DNA of 64,000 nucleotides, from the NCBI GenBank assembly GCA_963573385.1, contig CAUYLG010008954.1:1-64000 (forward strand). The letters run 5' to 3'. The position numbers and the translations under genes are program-made. Below, in pieces: positions 50,980 to 64,000 of this stretch (position 1 is the stretch's first letter; every line of letters begins with the position of its first letter). The notes under the pieces are model-generated. The model made no database searches, was not told where the DNA came from, and saw only the letters and a list, made by a program, of their open reading frames with translations. The DNA is from Cacajao melanocephalus (Eukaryota > Chordata > Mammalia > Primates > Pitheciidae).

Positions 50980-52478
50980 GCAAATTGGTCCTGAGTGATG
51001 GGGTGCTGCTGTAAAGACACCTGAAAATGTAGAAGCAACTTTGGAACTGGGTAACACAGAGGTTGGAAATATTTAGAGGGCTCAGAAAAAGATAATAGGA
51101 AAATGTGGGAAAGTTTGGAACAACCTAGAGACGTGTAGGGGTCAGAAGACAGGAAGATGGTAGAAAGTTAGGAACTTCCTAGAGACTTGTAGAACGGCTT
51201 TGACTAATATGCTGTCAGTCCAGGCTGAGGTGGCCTCAGGTGGAGATGAGAAACTTGTTGGGAACTGGAGTAAAGGTCCCTCTTGCTATGCAAAGAGACT
51301 GGCAGCATTTTGTCCCCACCCTAGAGATCTGTGGAACTTTGAACTCAAGAGAGATAATTTAAGGTGTCTGGCGGAAGAAATTTCTAAGTGGCAAAGTGTT
51401 CAAGAGGAAGCAGAGAATAAAAGTTTAAAATATTTGCACTTAACAAGGCAGTAGAAAGAAAAACACATTTTCTTGGGAGAAATTTAAGTCAGCTGCAGAA
51501 ATTTGCATAAATAACAAGGATCCATATGTTAATCACCAAGACAATGGGGAAAATGTCCCCAGGACATGTCAGAGAATTTACAGCAGCATCTCCCATCACA
51601 GGACTGGAAGCCAAGGAAGAAAAAATGGTTTCCTGGGCCGGGCCCTAGGCCCTCCTGCAGTGTGCAGCCTAGTGACTTGGTGCCCTGAGTCCCAGCTCCT
51701 CCAGCCATGGCTCAAAGCAGCCAGGGTGCAGCTCAGGCTGTCGCTTCAGAGGCTGCAAGCCCCAGGCCTTGGCAGCTTCCACATGGTGTTGACCCTGTGG
51801 ATGCACAGAAGCCAAGAATTAAGATTGGAAACCTCCACCTAGATTGCAGAGGATGTATGGAAACACCTGAATGTTCAAGCAGAAGTTTGCTGCAGGAGAG
51901 GGGCCCTCATAGAGAACATCTGCTAGGGCAGTGCAGAAAGAAAATGTGGGGTTGGGGCCTGCACACAGAGTCTCCACTGGGGCACAGACCCCAGAATGGT
52001 AGATCCACTGACAGCTTGCACCATGGGCCTGGAAAAGCCACAGACACTCAATGCCACTCATGAAAACAGCTTGGAGTGGAGCTGCCCAAGGGCCGTGGGA
52101 GCTCACCCTTTGCATCTGCATGACCTGGATGTGAGATACAGAGTCAAAGGAGATCATTTTGGAACTTTAAGCTTTATTGACTGCCCTATTAGATTTGGGA
52201 CTTGCATAGGGCCTGTGGCCCCTTCGTTTTGGGCAATTTCTCCCATTTGAATTGGGTGTACTTATCCAATGTCTGTACTCCCTGTGTCTAGGAAGTAGCT
52301 AACTTGCTTTTGATTTTATAGGCTCATAGGCAGAAGGGACTTGCCTTGTCTCAGGTGAGACTTTGGATCTAAACTTTTGAGTTAATGCTGAAATGAGTTC
52401 AGCTTTAGGGGACCATTGGAAGGGCACACTTTTGTTTTGAAATTTGAGGAGCTAAAATGGCAGAAGCCAGGGGCAGAA
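50980..52478 (+). mobile_element. MST internal region
   Basis: About 1.5 kb starting gcaaattggtcctgagtgat and ending with a purine-rich tract (cagaagccaggggcagaa) just before the 3' LTR. Only short ORFs remain (longest about 118 codons, 51707-52063). MaLR elements are nonautonomous relatives of ERVL, so no functional gag, pro or pol is expected or seen. Confidence 0.85.
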
Positions 52479-52851
52479 TAATACGGTTTGGCCATGTTCC
52501 CCCCCAAATCTCATCTTGAATTGCAGTTTCCATAATCTCCACATTGAAGTGGGAGGGACTCAGTGGGAAGTAATTTAATCATGTGGGTGGTTACCCTCTT
52601 GCTGTTCTCACGATAGTGAGTTCTCACAGGATCTGATGGTTTTATCAGAAGCTTTCCTCTCTTTTCGTTGGCACTTTCTCCTGTTGCCACCATGTGAAGA
52701 GGGACATGTTTGCTTCCCCTTTCACCATGGTTGTAAGTTTCCTGAGGCCTCCCCAGCCATGCTGAACTGTGAGTCAACTAAATCTCTTTCCTTTATAAAT
52801 TACCCAGTCTTAGCTATGTCTTTACTCGTAGCAAGAAAATGGCCTAACGCA
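52479..52851 (+). mobile_element. 3' LTR of MST-type MaLR provirus
   Basis: It starts taatacggtttggccatg (TG changed to TA) and ends ggcctaacgca. It includes ctcacaggatctgatgg and aatctctttcctttataaat. The five bases after it (ccatc) do not match those before the 5' LTR (gacag). Confidence 0.92.
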
Positions 52852-53340
52852 CCATCTGACCCTGGGCTTTTTTTTTGTTTTTGGCATTTTTTTAAAAATT
52901 ACAGATTCAATCTCACTGCTTGTTATTGGTCTCTTCAGTGTATCTATTTCTTCCTGACTTAATCTAGGAGGGCTGAATGTTTTCAGAAATTTGTTTCCTC
53001 TAAATTTTCCAGTTTGTGTGCATAGAAGCGATCATAGTATTTTTGAATAATCTTTTGTATTTCTGTGGTGTTGGTTGTAATGTCTGCAGTTTCATTTCTA
53101 ATTGAGTTTATTTGAATCGTTTCTCTTCTTTACTAATGATTAATCTAGCTAATGATACATCTTTTTTTAGCTTTTCAAAGAACTAGTATTTTGTTTGATT
53201 GACCTTTTGCATTTTTGTTTGTTTGTTTTGGTTTCATTTAGTTCTTTGATCTTTGTTATTTCATTTATTCTGCTAACTTTGAGTGGAGTTTCTTAAAGTG
53301 TGACACTAGGTTATCAATTTGTAATCTTAGACTTCAAGAC
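52852..53340 (-). mobile_element. Antisense L1 ORF2, continuation
   Basis: ctgaccctgggctttttttt, ttattggtctcttcagtgta, tctttactaatgattaatct and aaagaactagtattttgttt are antisense ORF2 reverse-transcriptase and linker sequence. Relative to intact L1, roughly 0.8-0.9 kb between this and 50663 is absent. Confidence 0.88.
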
Positions 53341-55135
53341 AGAGGTCTCTTGAAGCTCACCTCATTCCCCCATGGTGTGCATGTTTTACTTTATTTTTTA
53401 CCCAGTATTTTATTTACTGAGTTGAATAGTTCAGGCTTCAGGCCAGTAGAGGGGGTGTCCCTGAGTAGAGACCAGTTGTGGTGAAAGCAGGTAGATAAAT
53501 GCTATTTCCAGTGATGGGCAGAGCTCCCAGCCTTGACAGAGGTGGCTGGGGGAACTGTCAGTAAAACACGCTGAGGTATTATCAGGGGGAAGGGCAAGAC
53601 CCACTTCAGCTTCTGTGCCATGCCAGCAGGAATGTCATCTACCTCCCAGATACACTTCTGACCCAGTGTTCCAGCAATTCAGATCACACAGGCACCTCTT
53701 TTTAGCTGCAAGAATGTTGATGTTCCAGGTAGACAGAAATTGTGACTCTACCTCTCATGCAAGCCTGACCCTACAGGGTGCTCCACCTGGGAATGCAGTC
53801 ACCCTGAAATGTCCTGAAGTGTTTCAGAAAGGCTATCCGTAGGTCCACAATGCCAAGCTCCCACGGGGGAAGTCCCAGTTCATTCTGTTGTGTGGAAAAG
53901 GAGGAAGTCTTCTTCTCTAAGACCCTTTATGAGCTCCAGGGCTGCCTGTCTGTTGAGCTGTAGACTATCTCTGCTGAGCCCAGCACTGCAACTGGGTCTC
54001 TGCTGAAGTAAATTTCCCACCAGTGGAAAAATCTTGGACTCAAGGCCTGCCATCTGGACTCGTGTCCTTTGGGATGTTCCCTTGATGTGATTCACTTCCT
54101 CTTACCCTAACATTAGGAGCTCTTGATAACCAGACTAGTGTGAATGCTGCTGTTCCTCCCAGTCTAGCTGCCCAGTGGGGCTGCTACAACCCATGCTGGT
54201 GTTGGGGCATGTCTTCAAGGTACCCAGTCACATAAACTTCCCTCAAGACTCCCAGCATTGGGTAAGAGCACTCACTCTGATGAGGGTGGCAGGGAAGTGA
54301 CAGACTCTAAGATTCCTTGGGTATAAATAGCCTTAGTGTGTTGGCATTCTCAAATGCCAATTGCAGTAGTAATGAACCAGTCACATGGTCACACTCAGGA
54401 CTTCCTAGTTGGCCAGGGTGGTGCAGGCGGTGGTGATAGCTGAGGTCACATACAAGTTTTCTCCTTCCTGGATGCAGTGTTAGTCTTCCTGGAGACGCTG
54501 TAATGGACTGTGTCACTTGGCTTCCAGACAAGAGGTGGAACTTGCAAAAGAGAACCAGCTGCCATAGTGGTGAGATTTATGTTTGCCTTATGTTACCCAG
54601 AAAAAGCATTCTGGTTTTAAGGTGATGGGAGGGGCCGTAGGGCTTCCAAAAGTTTGTATCTTGTGTTAAGCTACCAGAGTAGGTGGAGACGCAAAGCCAG
54701 ATGGGGATGGGTCAAGCAGCTTCAAGTTCTTGATCTCCACTTGCAGGGCAAGCAGAAGTCCCTGTGGGGGTCAGGGAGCGGTTCTCTGGCCACTGGGGTA
54801 ACGTTCCAGAAAGGAGCATACCTGCCCCTGCTTCACAGAAGGCTTCACACAGGGAGTGGAGAATAGCGGGCAGAAGTAAGCTCACCTAGCTCCCGCACGC
54901 TTGGCACAACAGGCCTGTAGCCCTCAGTGTTTTCCAGCAGCAAGTAGCTAAATTCCAGGCAGTCTATGCTTAGAACTCAAAACTGCCCCAGCCATAAGCC
55001 TTTCCCGGCTGAGACAGGAACCTTGGGTTTCAGGCCATTCCCTCCCTGTTCACCGTCAAACCTGGGGCACCCAGGTCATGTGACCATGGTAGCAGAACAC
55101 CTCTCACTTACCCCCGATGAGTACTATTCTAATGA
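53341..55135. other. GC-richer insert between antisense L1 segments
   Basis: About 1.8 kb of clearly higher GC with L1 on both sides. Overlapping short ORFs (53615-53842 plus, 53880-54095 minus, 54654-54866 plus) show no recognisable domain. It may be 5'UTR-like sequence of an old antisense L1, an ERV internal piece or captured unique DNA; I cannot decide. Confidence 0.4.
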
Positions 55136-56310
55136 CTGCAGTGAGTACATATTACATCCACTTTCATCTGTAGTATTTACATTCTTGTTAATTTTCAGAA
55201 ATTCTGCCATTTGATAGTATTTCCCTTTTTATTTGAGAGATGTATAATAGAACTTATAATTTCCAGTTAAAAAAGTCTTTTTGTCTCATTTTTAATTTCT
55301 GGAGATACTGTATTATGATCAGGAACTGTAACATTCACATTTTATGGAATATACGGATGTTTTCTCCATATCCTAGTATATGATAAATGTTTGCGAATTT
55401 TCCATGCATGCTTAAGAAAAAAAAATTCTCTATATTTATGCTGTATTATTCAATCTATATCTGAAAGTTCTACCATACTGTGTTGTTTAGCTTTTTTCTA
55501 TTTTAATATGTATTTTGTTCACTTACTTGTCTTTTACAGAGAGTGGTATGTTAAATATTGTCTATGTTAGTGTGCATCTATGTATTTTTCTTTGCAGCTT
55601 TTACAGTTCTTCTTTGATATAGGTATTTGCCACATTATTTAGTATGTGAATGCCCAAGACTGTTGTATTTTCATTCAAGGTTATAGTGTCTACCATTACA
55701 AAATATTCTTTTTTGTCTTATTAAATGCTGCTTAAATTCTGCTTTATGTAGTAGCAGAGGCTTAACATTTCATTCTTGTCTCATTTGAATTAGTAGATCT
55801 TTGGTTTGTCTTTTAGTTATATAATTTCTAACCACTGAATTTTTAGTGTTTCCCTTGTATATAGTATAATTGGGTTTTGTTTTATGTGTTAATTTGAACA
55901 TATTTTTTCTTTAGTAAGCAAATTAGGTTCATTCACATTTGTTGATGTGACTGTTATGTTCATTCTCAATTCCACCTCTCGTGTTATATTATAATTAAAG
56001 TGCATATTAGATTTAGTATGACCTCTTGGATCTTCTTACAATTTCAGTGATTGAGAAAATTTATACCTTAATTTTTATGTTGGTGGTTAACTCTGATTTA
56101 ATATTTTAATAAGATTTCAATTCTTTTTTTCTCATTTAAGATTTTATTTTTTGACATGTTGGTTTCCTATAGTATTCATTAATTCCCATATTCTGTGATG
56201 AAACAATTGACAATGATAGTGTACTTTTTCTTTTTCTCTTCCTTCTCCCATTCATTGGTTTTATTCCTTCTACATTGTGTGGACACATAATGTATAATTT
56301 TAAGATGTAA
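55136..56310 (-). mobile_element. Old antisense L1M segment
   Basis: tgtctcatttttaatttctg, tttttgtcttattaaatgct and attgggttttgttttatgtg resemble the antisense endonuclease half of an old L1 ORF2. T-rich throughout with no ORF of note. Confidence 0.6.
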
Positions 56311-56877
<567 letters not shown>

Positions 56878-56891
56878 AGAAATGTACCTTG

Positions 56892-58300
56892 ACACTTGAA
56901 GGACAGTTTGAACAGACATATTATCTTTGATGCATTCTTTCTTTCTTTCAGCTCTCTGAAGATGTTACCACATTGGTGACTTTCTTTCCATGTTGTTTTC
57001 AAGGAATCAGAGTCTGCCTAGGGTGTCTAGGTTTTCCGACGTATCAGTCATTTTATCTTTCTGCTTTAAAATCAATACTTTGTTTCTATTGTTGAAGTCT
57101 AACAGTTTTACTAGCATATGGCTCAAAGAGAATTGATCCAAGTCATTTTCCTTGAAAATAAAACATTTTCACTGTGTGTTTTTGGATATAGTTTGAGGTA
57201 TTAAGTTTGTTCATTGTTTTGCTTTCTACTTCAGAAACATCAATTATATATATATTGGGCCCTCTTTGCTTTCTGTAATTTCTCTTTATTTACTTCTCTC
57301 TTTACATCATTTTTATTATATTGATTGTTTTTCTGGTTTTCTTTAATGCTTATTATTACATTTTAAAGTGTATTTTTGGGAGTCTCTTTTTTGTTTAGTT
57401 TTAAACTATTATATAATTATGCCTTCTATTTTTTTCTTTCTAAGTTCAGTCAACTCTTGTTTAATTTCCTATTGTGTTTTTATAATTTGAGGTCATAGAA
57501 TTTTTTCCTGCTTCATACTGTTTCCTTGTTTTGCTTTGTTTTTGTTGTTCAAAGGCCTAAGTACTTGTTTAAAAATATGTAATTCATCTTGAAGTATTGT
57601 GTTACAGATTTTGGGGTGATGTTTAACCAACACAAAAGCATTCATTTATTTATCTATTTATTTATTTATTTTTACATTGGCCTATGTGCAATCTGTTTTC
57701 TTCTATTTCTATTCATTTTGCAGACAGAGTTCCTAGTTTGAGAGTTTCTTCTTCCATTTTGGCATTCTGTTAGGCAGGACTTTTTGCGGACGATAGTGGT
57801 AGTGGTGATGGTCATATAGGAAAAAGGAAAAGATTAAAGTTTCACAAAATTCTTAATTTTTCTCTCTGATTCATTATTCCTCCTCACCTTTTGTCTCCAA
57901 TAAGTGTCACCCCATGTATCTGAAATGATTATCTGATGCTACAATTTAGCACATGTTTAAGTACCTTATGGTATTTCTCTGAATTGTGTCTCAATCTGTG
58001 TTTCATATTTTGGCATATATTAGTGCACATTTTCTTACTGGGGCATGATTTTTCCTGTTTTCTGTATATCTTTTACATCCATCTACATTTTTATTGCAGA
58101 ATTATTTAAACTCCTCCAGCCTGCAACCTCAGGTGTTTAATAGGGTTTGTGTGAGCTCTGTTGGCATTTGTTTATTTTCTTCCCTCTTGTGGAAAATTAA
58201 GATTTCAATATTGACATTCTGTGTCTCCTAGTAATGCAGAAGCCATGGATTCTATGTGGTTTTGTTTGCTCTCCATGTGAACTTTATGGATTTGTGGAAA
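56892..58300 (-). mobile_element. T-rich, probable old antisense L1M continuation
   Basis: ctagcatatggctcaaagag, gttttgctttctacttcaga, tctcctagtaatgcagaagc and similar T-rich text look like decayed antisense L1M. Weak call. An (ATTT)n run lies at 57639-57673. Confidence 0.4.
57639..57673. repeat. (ATTT)n microsatellite
   Basis: Seven or eight ATTT units with one ATCT variant. Confidence 0.92.
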
Positions 58301-58629
58301 AGATGTATGGGAGATTCAGAATCCTTATTTTTCAAACCTACAAACTAAGAGTTAATTTTGTAAGAAAAAAATAAGGACTCTCCCGCATATACACTCTCCA
58401 TAAGTGTGAACTGCATAAAGTTACTTCCTTCCAAACAATATAATATGGAAAGGATGAAATACAAAGTTCTGGCAAACACTACTTTCACCAAGTGACTAAG
58501 GTTAAGATCAATGGTCACGAATCATGCTAATGGAACATGCCCTTGGTATGAAAATGGCACTGTGTTCTGTGATCTTCCTCTCCAAAACGCATAAATCCAG
58601 TTTAATCATGAGAAAAACATCAGACAGAT
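58301..58629. other. No recognised feature
   Basis: AT-rich spacer. Confidence 0.35.
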
Positions 58630-59020
58630 TTTAATAGAATAGAATTCTGTAATAGTTTACCAATACCCTACAAAACTGTCAAAGTCAGAAAAAACAAGGA
58701 AAGTATATGAAACTGTCATAGCCAACAGGAGTCTAAGGAGATATAAAAATGAAATGAAATGTAATGTGGTGACCTGAATAGAACCTAGAACAGAAAAAAA
58801 TAATGTGAAAAACGAGAAAGTCTGAAAAATGTATAAACTTCAGCTAATAATAATGTTTCAAGTTAACTAACTATAATATTATGTATAATGTTAATAATAG
58901 TGAAAATTGGGGTGGGTATGAGGATGCTGATATACAGGAAATCTCTATATTATATTATCAATTTTTAGTAGCTATAAAACTTTTCTCTAAGAAGCATATT
59001 TAACAGTAACAATAAAGATC
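58630..59020 (+). mobile_element. L1M (ME/MC-like) 3' end, sense
   Basis: ctacaaaactgtcaaagtca, agccaacaggagtctaagga, aatgtaatgtggtgacctga and tagaacctagaacagaaaaa are the standard 3' end of old L1M elements. Confidence 0.75.
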
Positions 59021-59899
59021 AAAAAATACAATCAGAAAAGCCAACTTTTAGTGATAGAGAAAAATAATGTAATTTATATTTTAAAGGCTATGCATATATT
59101 TTGTAAAATATCAAAACTCATTCTCTGGAAATCAATTGTTGACTTATCAACAAATAAATTAGCAATTATTTGCTTGAAGTTTTCTAAAAAAGAATCCTGA
59201 GTGCTCACATCTAAATAGACATTTAATGTTGAAATTTCTGATTGAGTTTCTAAGTAAAAAACATTTAGTGTTTCAGTATACACTGGAGCTTTTTCTGAAG
59301 CTATAGTTAATTAAAGATTATGAGTTTAATCACTTCACTAAGAATAGAGATAACAAATAACATTAACAAAAACATCTAATTTAAGAATTATAATTTTGGT
59401 TTATTACTAATTTTGTAACAGAAAGATATCCTAAAAATATCAATTACTCTAATTGTTTTTTCCTGAAGAAGCCTTGTAGTTCCGTGAGTTCAGTTTTATT
59501 GGTAGTAGATGCCAGCAGGTAAAATACGATGTATCAAAGTCCTTAGGTTAGTTGAGCATAGGGAGGTATTTTTCTCCTTGTTGTGTTTTAGTTCTTAAAA
59601 CATAACAGCACAAATGCAAGAGTTTGTATGTAGAAATGCTAATTCAATATCATGCTCTAACGCTCCCATTTCAGTTAATGCTCCTTTAAATAGTAAAAGT
59701 GAGGGGCATTTTTAACAGAAAACTTAACACAGCCTATAAGATGATCACAATCTCTTATAATCCACTTTTCATTTACATTCAAAATTTTGAAAACAATGTT
59801 CATAAATGAGAGAAAGAAAAGAAAATTTAATTTTTAATCTGCAAGCTTCATTGAGTGTACATAATTATTAAATTGTATCCACAATTATATTATGTTTCT
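59021..59899. other. AT-rich, unassigned
   Basis: Nothing supported; only a 69-codon minus ORF (59074-59283) of low complexity. Confidence 0.4.
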
Positions 59900-59989
59900 G
59901 TTTCAGAAAAACTGTCAAACAATGTTTTTCCTCTGCTCTTACACCACCACTACATTTATAAACATACAAGACTTCTGTGTTTAAATATG

Positions 59990-60640
59990 GGGGGTTCACA
60001 GTACCACCAGCCAAGTAATTAATTCTGCAGCTGGCCCAGCTGGGTGTCCTCCAATTCAATTCTAATATTATGTGTCTGGGGATAATGTCAGATTTTGCAG
60101 ATTGAGGGTTCAGTCCCCAAGGCTGTTCCTGTTACCACATACTATTCGAAAGTCCAGGCATCCAGAACTTCTAATTGACTGCCTTCTATTTGGGGTTCCA
60201 TGACCCCTTCTTTGGGTTCAATTAATTTGCTGGAGCAATTCGCAGAACTCAGAAAAACACTTACGTTTGTCAATTTATCATAAAGATATTGCAAAGGATA
60301 CAGATGAAGAGACGTGTAGGGTAAGGTATGGGAAAGGGGCACAGCGCTTCCATGCCCTCCCTGGTGCAGCAGCCTCCGGGAACCTCCGTGTGGCTCCCTG
60401 AATTCAGTCCTCTGGAATTTTTCTGGAAGCCTCATGATGCCAGAATTCCTTCCCCTAGGGTGTAGGGCAGGACCACCTCTGGGGAGGGTCTTAGACTCAC
60501 AATCAGAAAGGCCAGGGGGGAGATTAGAGTCCTTCCTTGGGGCAGGAAAAAAAGGGAAGGAGGAGGTTGGAGAGATTCTGTTTCCTGAGGCCTGTTCTTC
60601 AGGCACAACACACCCAACATTATAAGAAATGACTGTAATG
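59990..60640 (-). mobile_element. LTR-like interspersed repeat, antisense (family uncertain)
   Basis: gaactcagaaaaacacttac, gtttgtcaatttatcataaa, gatattgcaaaggatacaga and gcagcctccgggaacctccg follow a widespread mammalian LTR-like repeat whose name I do not recall. A 154-codon minus ORF (60142-60606) lies inside and is not a gene. Strand is a guess. Confidence 0.5.
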
Positions 60641-60678
60641 AGGGTTTGGGGAGTTACAAGCCAGGGACGGTAAAAGAA

Positions 60679-60700
60679 AATGTGTGTGTGTGTGTGTGTA
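60679..60700. repeat. (TG)n microsatellite
   Basis: Ten or so TG units. Confidence 0.95.
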
Positions 60701-60751
60701 ACAGCACCACACAGGTCAAAAATTAAAAAGAGGACAACTAGCTTAAAGCTG

Positions 60752-60785
60752 GCTCTCTTGCTCTCTCTCTCTCTCTCTCTCTCTG
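60752..60785. repeat. (CT)n microsatellite
   Basis: CT run of about 34 bases with one variant at its start. Confidence 0.95.
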
Positions 60786-61586
60786 TCGCTTCTATCCCTA
60801 TCTCTCCTCTTTCCTCTCAGATTCCAGGATGATTGCTCTTTCAAGGGATTATATTCCTTATTCCCTTAATTTATTCATTTATTCTGAGCACAAGCTGAAA
60901 AACTCACTATATGTGGAGGTTTTCTACATTTAAGTTACCAGAGAATAACAGCACTATTTGTCCAGGATCAGTCTCAAATCACATTAGCTCTGAATCTCAT
61001 TTCCTATCTTATAATCCAAGTAAAAATTAATCCTAAGCAGTTCTTTTGCCTTCATTAGATATGAAAAAGTATATCTTATTGAAAGTTATTTATGATTATT
61101 TGAGAATACAAAAAAAGTCATGAGATTAAGTGGAAAGAAGAAATAATTCCATGGATGACCCATCTGAATTAAAAAATCTGTGCTCCTGCGTGGAATAAAG
61201 AATTTGCCTTTTGGTTTGGAAGTAAAATTAAAATTTGATAAAATGGGATTGAATTTGGACTCCTGATTAATATTTTCAATAGTCATTGACATTAATTCTC
61301 TGTTTAGTCATGAAAAGCAATAATCTAATTTGCAAATTATTTTAATTAGTCTTTGCAGAAAAAAAAATCTTCCATGCAGGTGGGTAAGGGTCTCCCACAT
61401 GTGAAATTCTCAAGCAGTTTATAACTAAAAGGGTGAGGTGAGGGCACCTATTGAGAGGTTTCTCACACAAGTGTTCTGTTGCTATAGCAGCTAAACATCC
61501 TCACTGAAATAATCTACAATAGGGACATGTAAAGATTATATTCAATTTAAAATATATGGAGGTCTATCTAGGAAATTAACAAAACG
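60786..61586. other. AT-rich, unassigned
   Basis: Nothing supported up to the L1 5' end. Confidence 0.4.
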
Positions 61587-62850
61587 TAAGGAGTGGAAGC
61601 CAATATGGCTGACAAGGTGCAGCCAGGGATGACATCTCACACCTACAGACAGAATAGCAGGAGGCTGGCATGCACCAAGCAGATCTTTGGGGGAAAGGCC
61701 TTGAGAGCGCATGGAAAGAATGAAGGCCTTGGGATGAAGGAGGAGAGAGCGGGAAGCCCTGGGTAGCACTGCTCCTCAGCACCAGGATGTGTTCCTGGTC
61801 CCCAACAGCTCCTGGAGAAGGGGTGAGTAGAACAGGAAAAGAGTAGCCTGTCTCACCACAGACCTCCAGAATCCTAGCCTCAGGAGACCCCACGGCCCCA
61901 CAGTCACTTAAACCGGCAGGAGGAGCTGTTTGCAGGGGCCACTCTGTGGAGCCCAGGGTGTGAGGCATGGGAACAGCTGCACCGGAGCATGGCCTGGTGT
62001 GACACGGATCCTCCAGGACTTGTCAGGCTCCTCGCGGTGGCTTTGCCTTTGGTGACTGTGAAACTCAGACAGAGCAGGGCAGTCTTTCCCATGACAGCAC
62101 CAGTCTGATCTGAGGATACCCCTGTTTGCCATGTTCTCTTAGGGACTCAGCCTGGCTGCACCCACTTATAGTGCTGCTTTGAATGTCAAACCAGGGTGCT
62201 TCCTGGGGGACCTCATTGCAGCTCTTTCACCAGCAGACCACACCTGATCATTGGAGAACGTCAGCGGACCGGCAACCACCAACACATGCCAGCCTGCCGA
62301 CAGCCTTCCTCAGCAGCAGCCTGCCCCACAGCACTACCAGTGCACACGTGGCCATGGCTTCCTTGCCCTCACCTGCTTTGCTGGCACATGCACTCAGATG
62401 CATTTCACCTTCTCTCTCTTGCCAGCATGCAAGTGCACACACCCTGTCATCCCCCCACGCCAGTGTGAGCATGTGTGCAGGGATGTTGGGATGTTGGTGC
62501 TCCATCCCCACTGATGAACAGGGGCCATGCTGTGCTGCTGCTGCTTTCACACGTGTGTGAGAACAGACCCCTCTGCCACTGTCCCAAAGAAGCACTTTGG
62601 CTGGCACTCCCAACTGTCGTTGCCAACAGACTGGGAACACTTCAGCTCCTCAGTGCAGCAGGCTCCTCGCCTCAAGGGACCAGGGAACAAAGCCAGGGGC
62701 AGTACCAGCTTCCCAGGCTTAGAGCACGCAGCTCTGAAGCAATGAGCTTAGCTTTGGTGACTTTAAAGAAACATCAGACCACACAGAGGAGAATCAGCAC
62801 AAGACTCTGGCAACTGGAAACCTAGCATGCCATCTTACCTCCAAACAATT
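61587..62850 (+). mobile_element. L1P 5'UTR, sense (5' end of element present)
   Basis: GC-rich block starting near gaagccaatatggctgac, close in form to the L1 5' terminus with its YY1-like site on the start. It leads directly into ORF1. In intact L1 this region carries the internal RNA polymerase II promoter and an antisense promoter. Many overlapping ORFs (62183-62825) are side effects of the GC content. Confidence 0.7.
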
Positions 62851-63578
62851 GCACTCGTTCCCCAGCAAGCATTTTTAACCTGGCTGAAACGGCTGGAATA
62901 ATAGACATAGATTTCAGAATCTGGATAAAAATGAAGATCATCAAGATTCAGGAGAAAGCAAAAACCCAATCCAAGGAGTCTAAAGTATCCAATAAAACAA
63001 TACAAGCATTGAAAGACGAATTAGCATTTTAAGAAAGAACCACACTTACCTGATAAGAGTTAGAAAATTCATTACAAAATGTGATAGTGCAGTCACAAGT
63101 ATGAAAACGAGCTTGAAGACCAGTACTTCAAATCAATTCAGTCAGACTAAAATAAAGAAAATCAAAGAAAAAGAATGAACAAAATCTCCAAGAAATATGG
63201 GATTGTGTAAAGAGAACATGTCTATCACACGTTTGAATACCTGCAAGAGAGGGAGAAAAATCAAGCAACTTGGAAACATATTTGAGGATATTGTCCATGA
63301 AAATTTTCCCAACCTCACTAGAGGCCAACATTTAAATACAGAAAATGCAGACAAAACCTGTGAAATACAATACAAGATGTACACTCCCAAGACACACAGT
63401 CATCAGATTCACCAAAGTCAACATGAAAATAAATATCAAACGCAGCTAGAGAGAAGGCACAGAAAGGTCACCTACACAGGAAACCCCACCAGGCTACCAG
63501 TGAACTTTTCAGCAGAAACCCTACAAGGCAGAAGATATTGGGGGCCTATATTTAGCATTCTTAAAGAAAAGAAATTCA
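62851..63578 (+). pseudogene. L1 ORF1 remnant, sense
   Basis: aagatcatcaagattcagga, acccaatccaaggagtctaa, attttaagaaagaaccacac and ttgaggatattgtccatgaa are ORF1 landmarks in order. ORF1 encodes the trimeric RNA-binding protein that packages L1 RNA. Stops and frameshifts break it. The longest open piece (63197-63802, 201 codons) covers the middle and C-terminal part and then reads into the Alu. ORF1 is cut at cttaaagaaaagaaatt and is followed, after the Alu, by ORF2 sequence. Confidence 0.85.

Positions 63579-64000
<422 letters not shown>

Noticed and set aside
51707..52063. 118-codon ORF as a retroviral gene
   Set aside because: It is in the MST internal region, which comes from a nonautonomous element; no gag, protease or polymerase motif is visible.
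60142..60606. 154-codon minus ORF as a possible gene
   Set aside because: It lies inside a widespread LTR-like interspersed repeat, overlaps other-frame ORFs, and shows no domain.
62183..62825. Several overlapping ORFs of 87-130 codons on both strands
   Set aside because: They lie in the GC-rich L1 5'UTR, where long spurious frames are expected.

Overview
This is ordinary primate (most likely human) intergenic DNA. At least fourteen Alu-derived blocks fix the lineage as primate. Around them are layers of older mammalian repeats: L1P/L1M and L2-type LINEs, MIR, MER20, MADE1 and MaLR/ERVL LTRs. I found no protein-coding gene, tRNA, rRNA, CRISPR array or bacterial-type operon that the sequence supports. 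Nearly all longer ORFs lie in transposons or are unsupported chance ORFs. The only ORF with recognisable protein motifs is a broken L1 ORF2 (reverse transcriptase) remnant at 26554-27426.

Layout. 1-25 kb has mixed composition: single-copy-looking DNA with L2-type copies (3.5-5.3, 8.3-9.7, 16-17.5 kb), MIRs, two MER20s, two MaLR LTRs, an MLT2 LTR and several Alus. 25.4-28.8 kb is one long sense L1 with an internal deletion and a short tandem duplication. 28.8-40.6 kb is very AT-rich and largely made of decayed L1M/L1P pieces, a rearranged Alu, two mariner-type MADE1 pieces and a tail-less inverted Alu pair. 40.6-42.3 kb is a sharp GC- and CpG-richer patch. 42.3-48.7 kb is mostly unassigned sequence, an antisense LINE-like block and two probable ERV LTRs. 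48.7-58.3 kb is mostly antisense L1, interrupted by a complete MST-type MaLR provirus, a GC-richer insert and an Alu. 58.3-61.6 kb is AT-rich plus an LTR-like repeat. 61.6-64.0 kb is the 5' end of a sense L1P element (5'UTR and ORF1) that runs out of the window.

No new gene system is visible. The most interesting things are mutational: a fold-back inverted duplication inside an Alu (30.1-30.2 kb), an Alu whose right arm is inverted across a TA microsatellite with a perfect hairpin at the junction (20.4-20.9 kb), a tail-to-tail inverted Alu pair that lost both A-tails (38.8-39.3 kb), a provirus without target duplication sitting where L1 sequence is missing (50.7-52.9 kb), and a CpG-retaining patch in old sequence (41.0-42.3 kb). 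Repeat family names come from memory of consensus sequences and edges are approximate.
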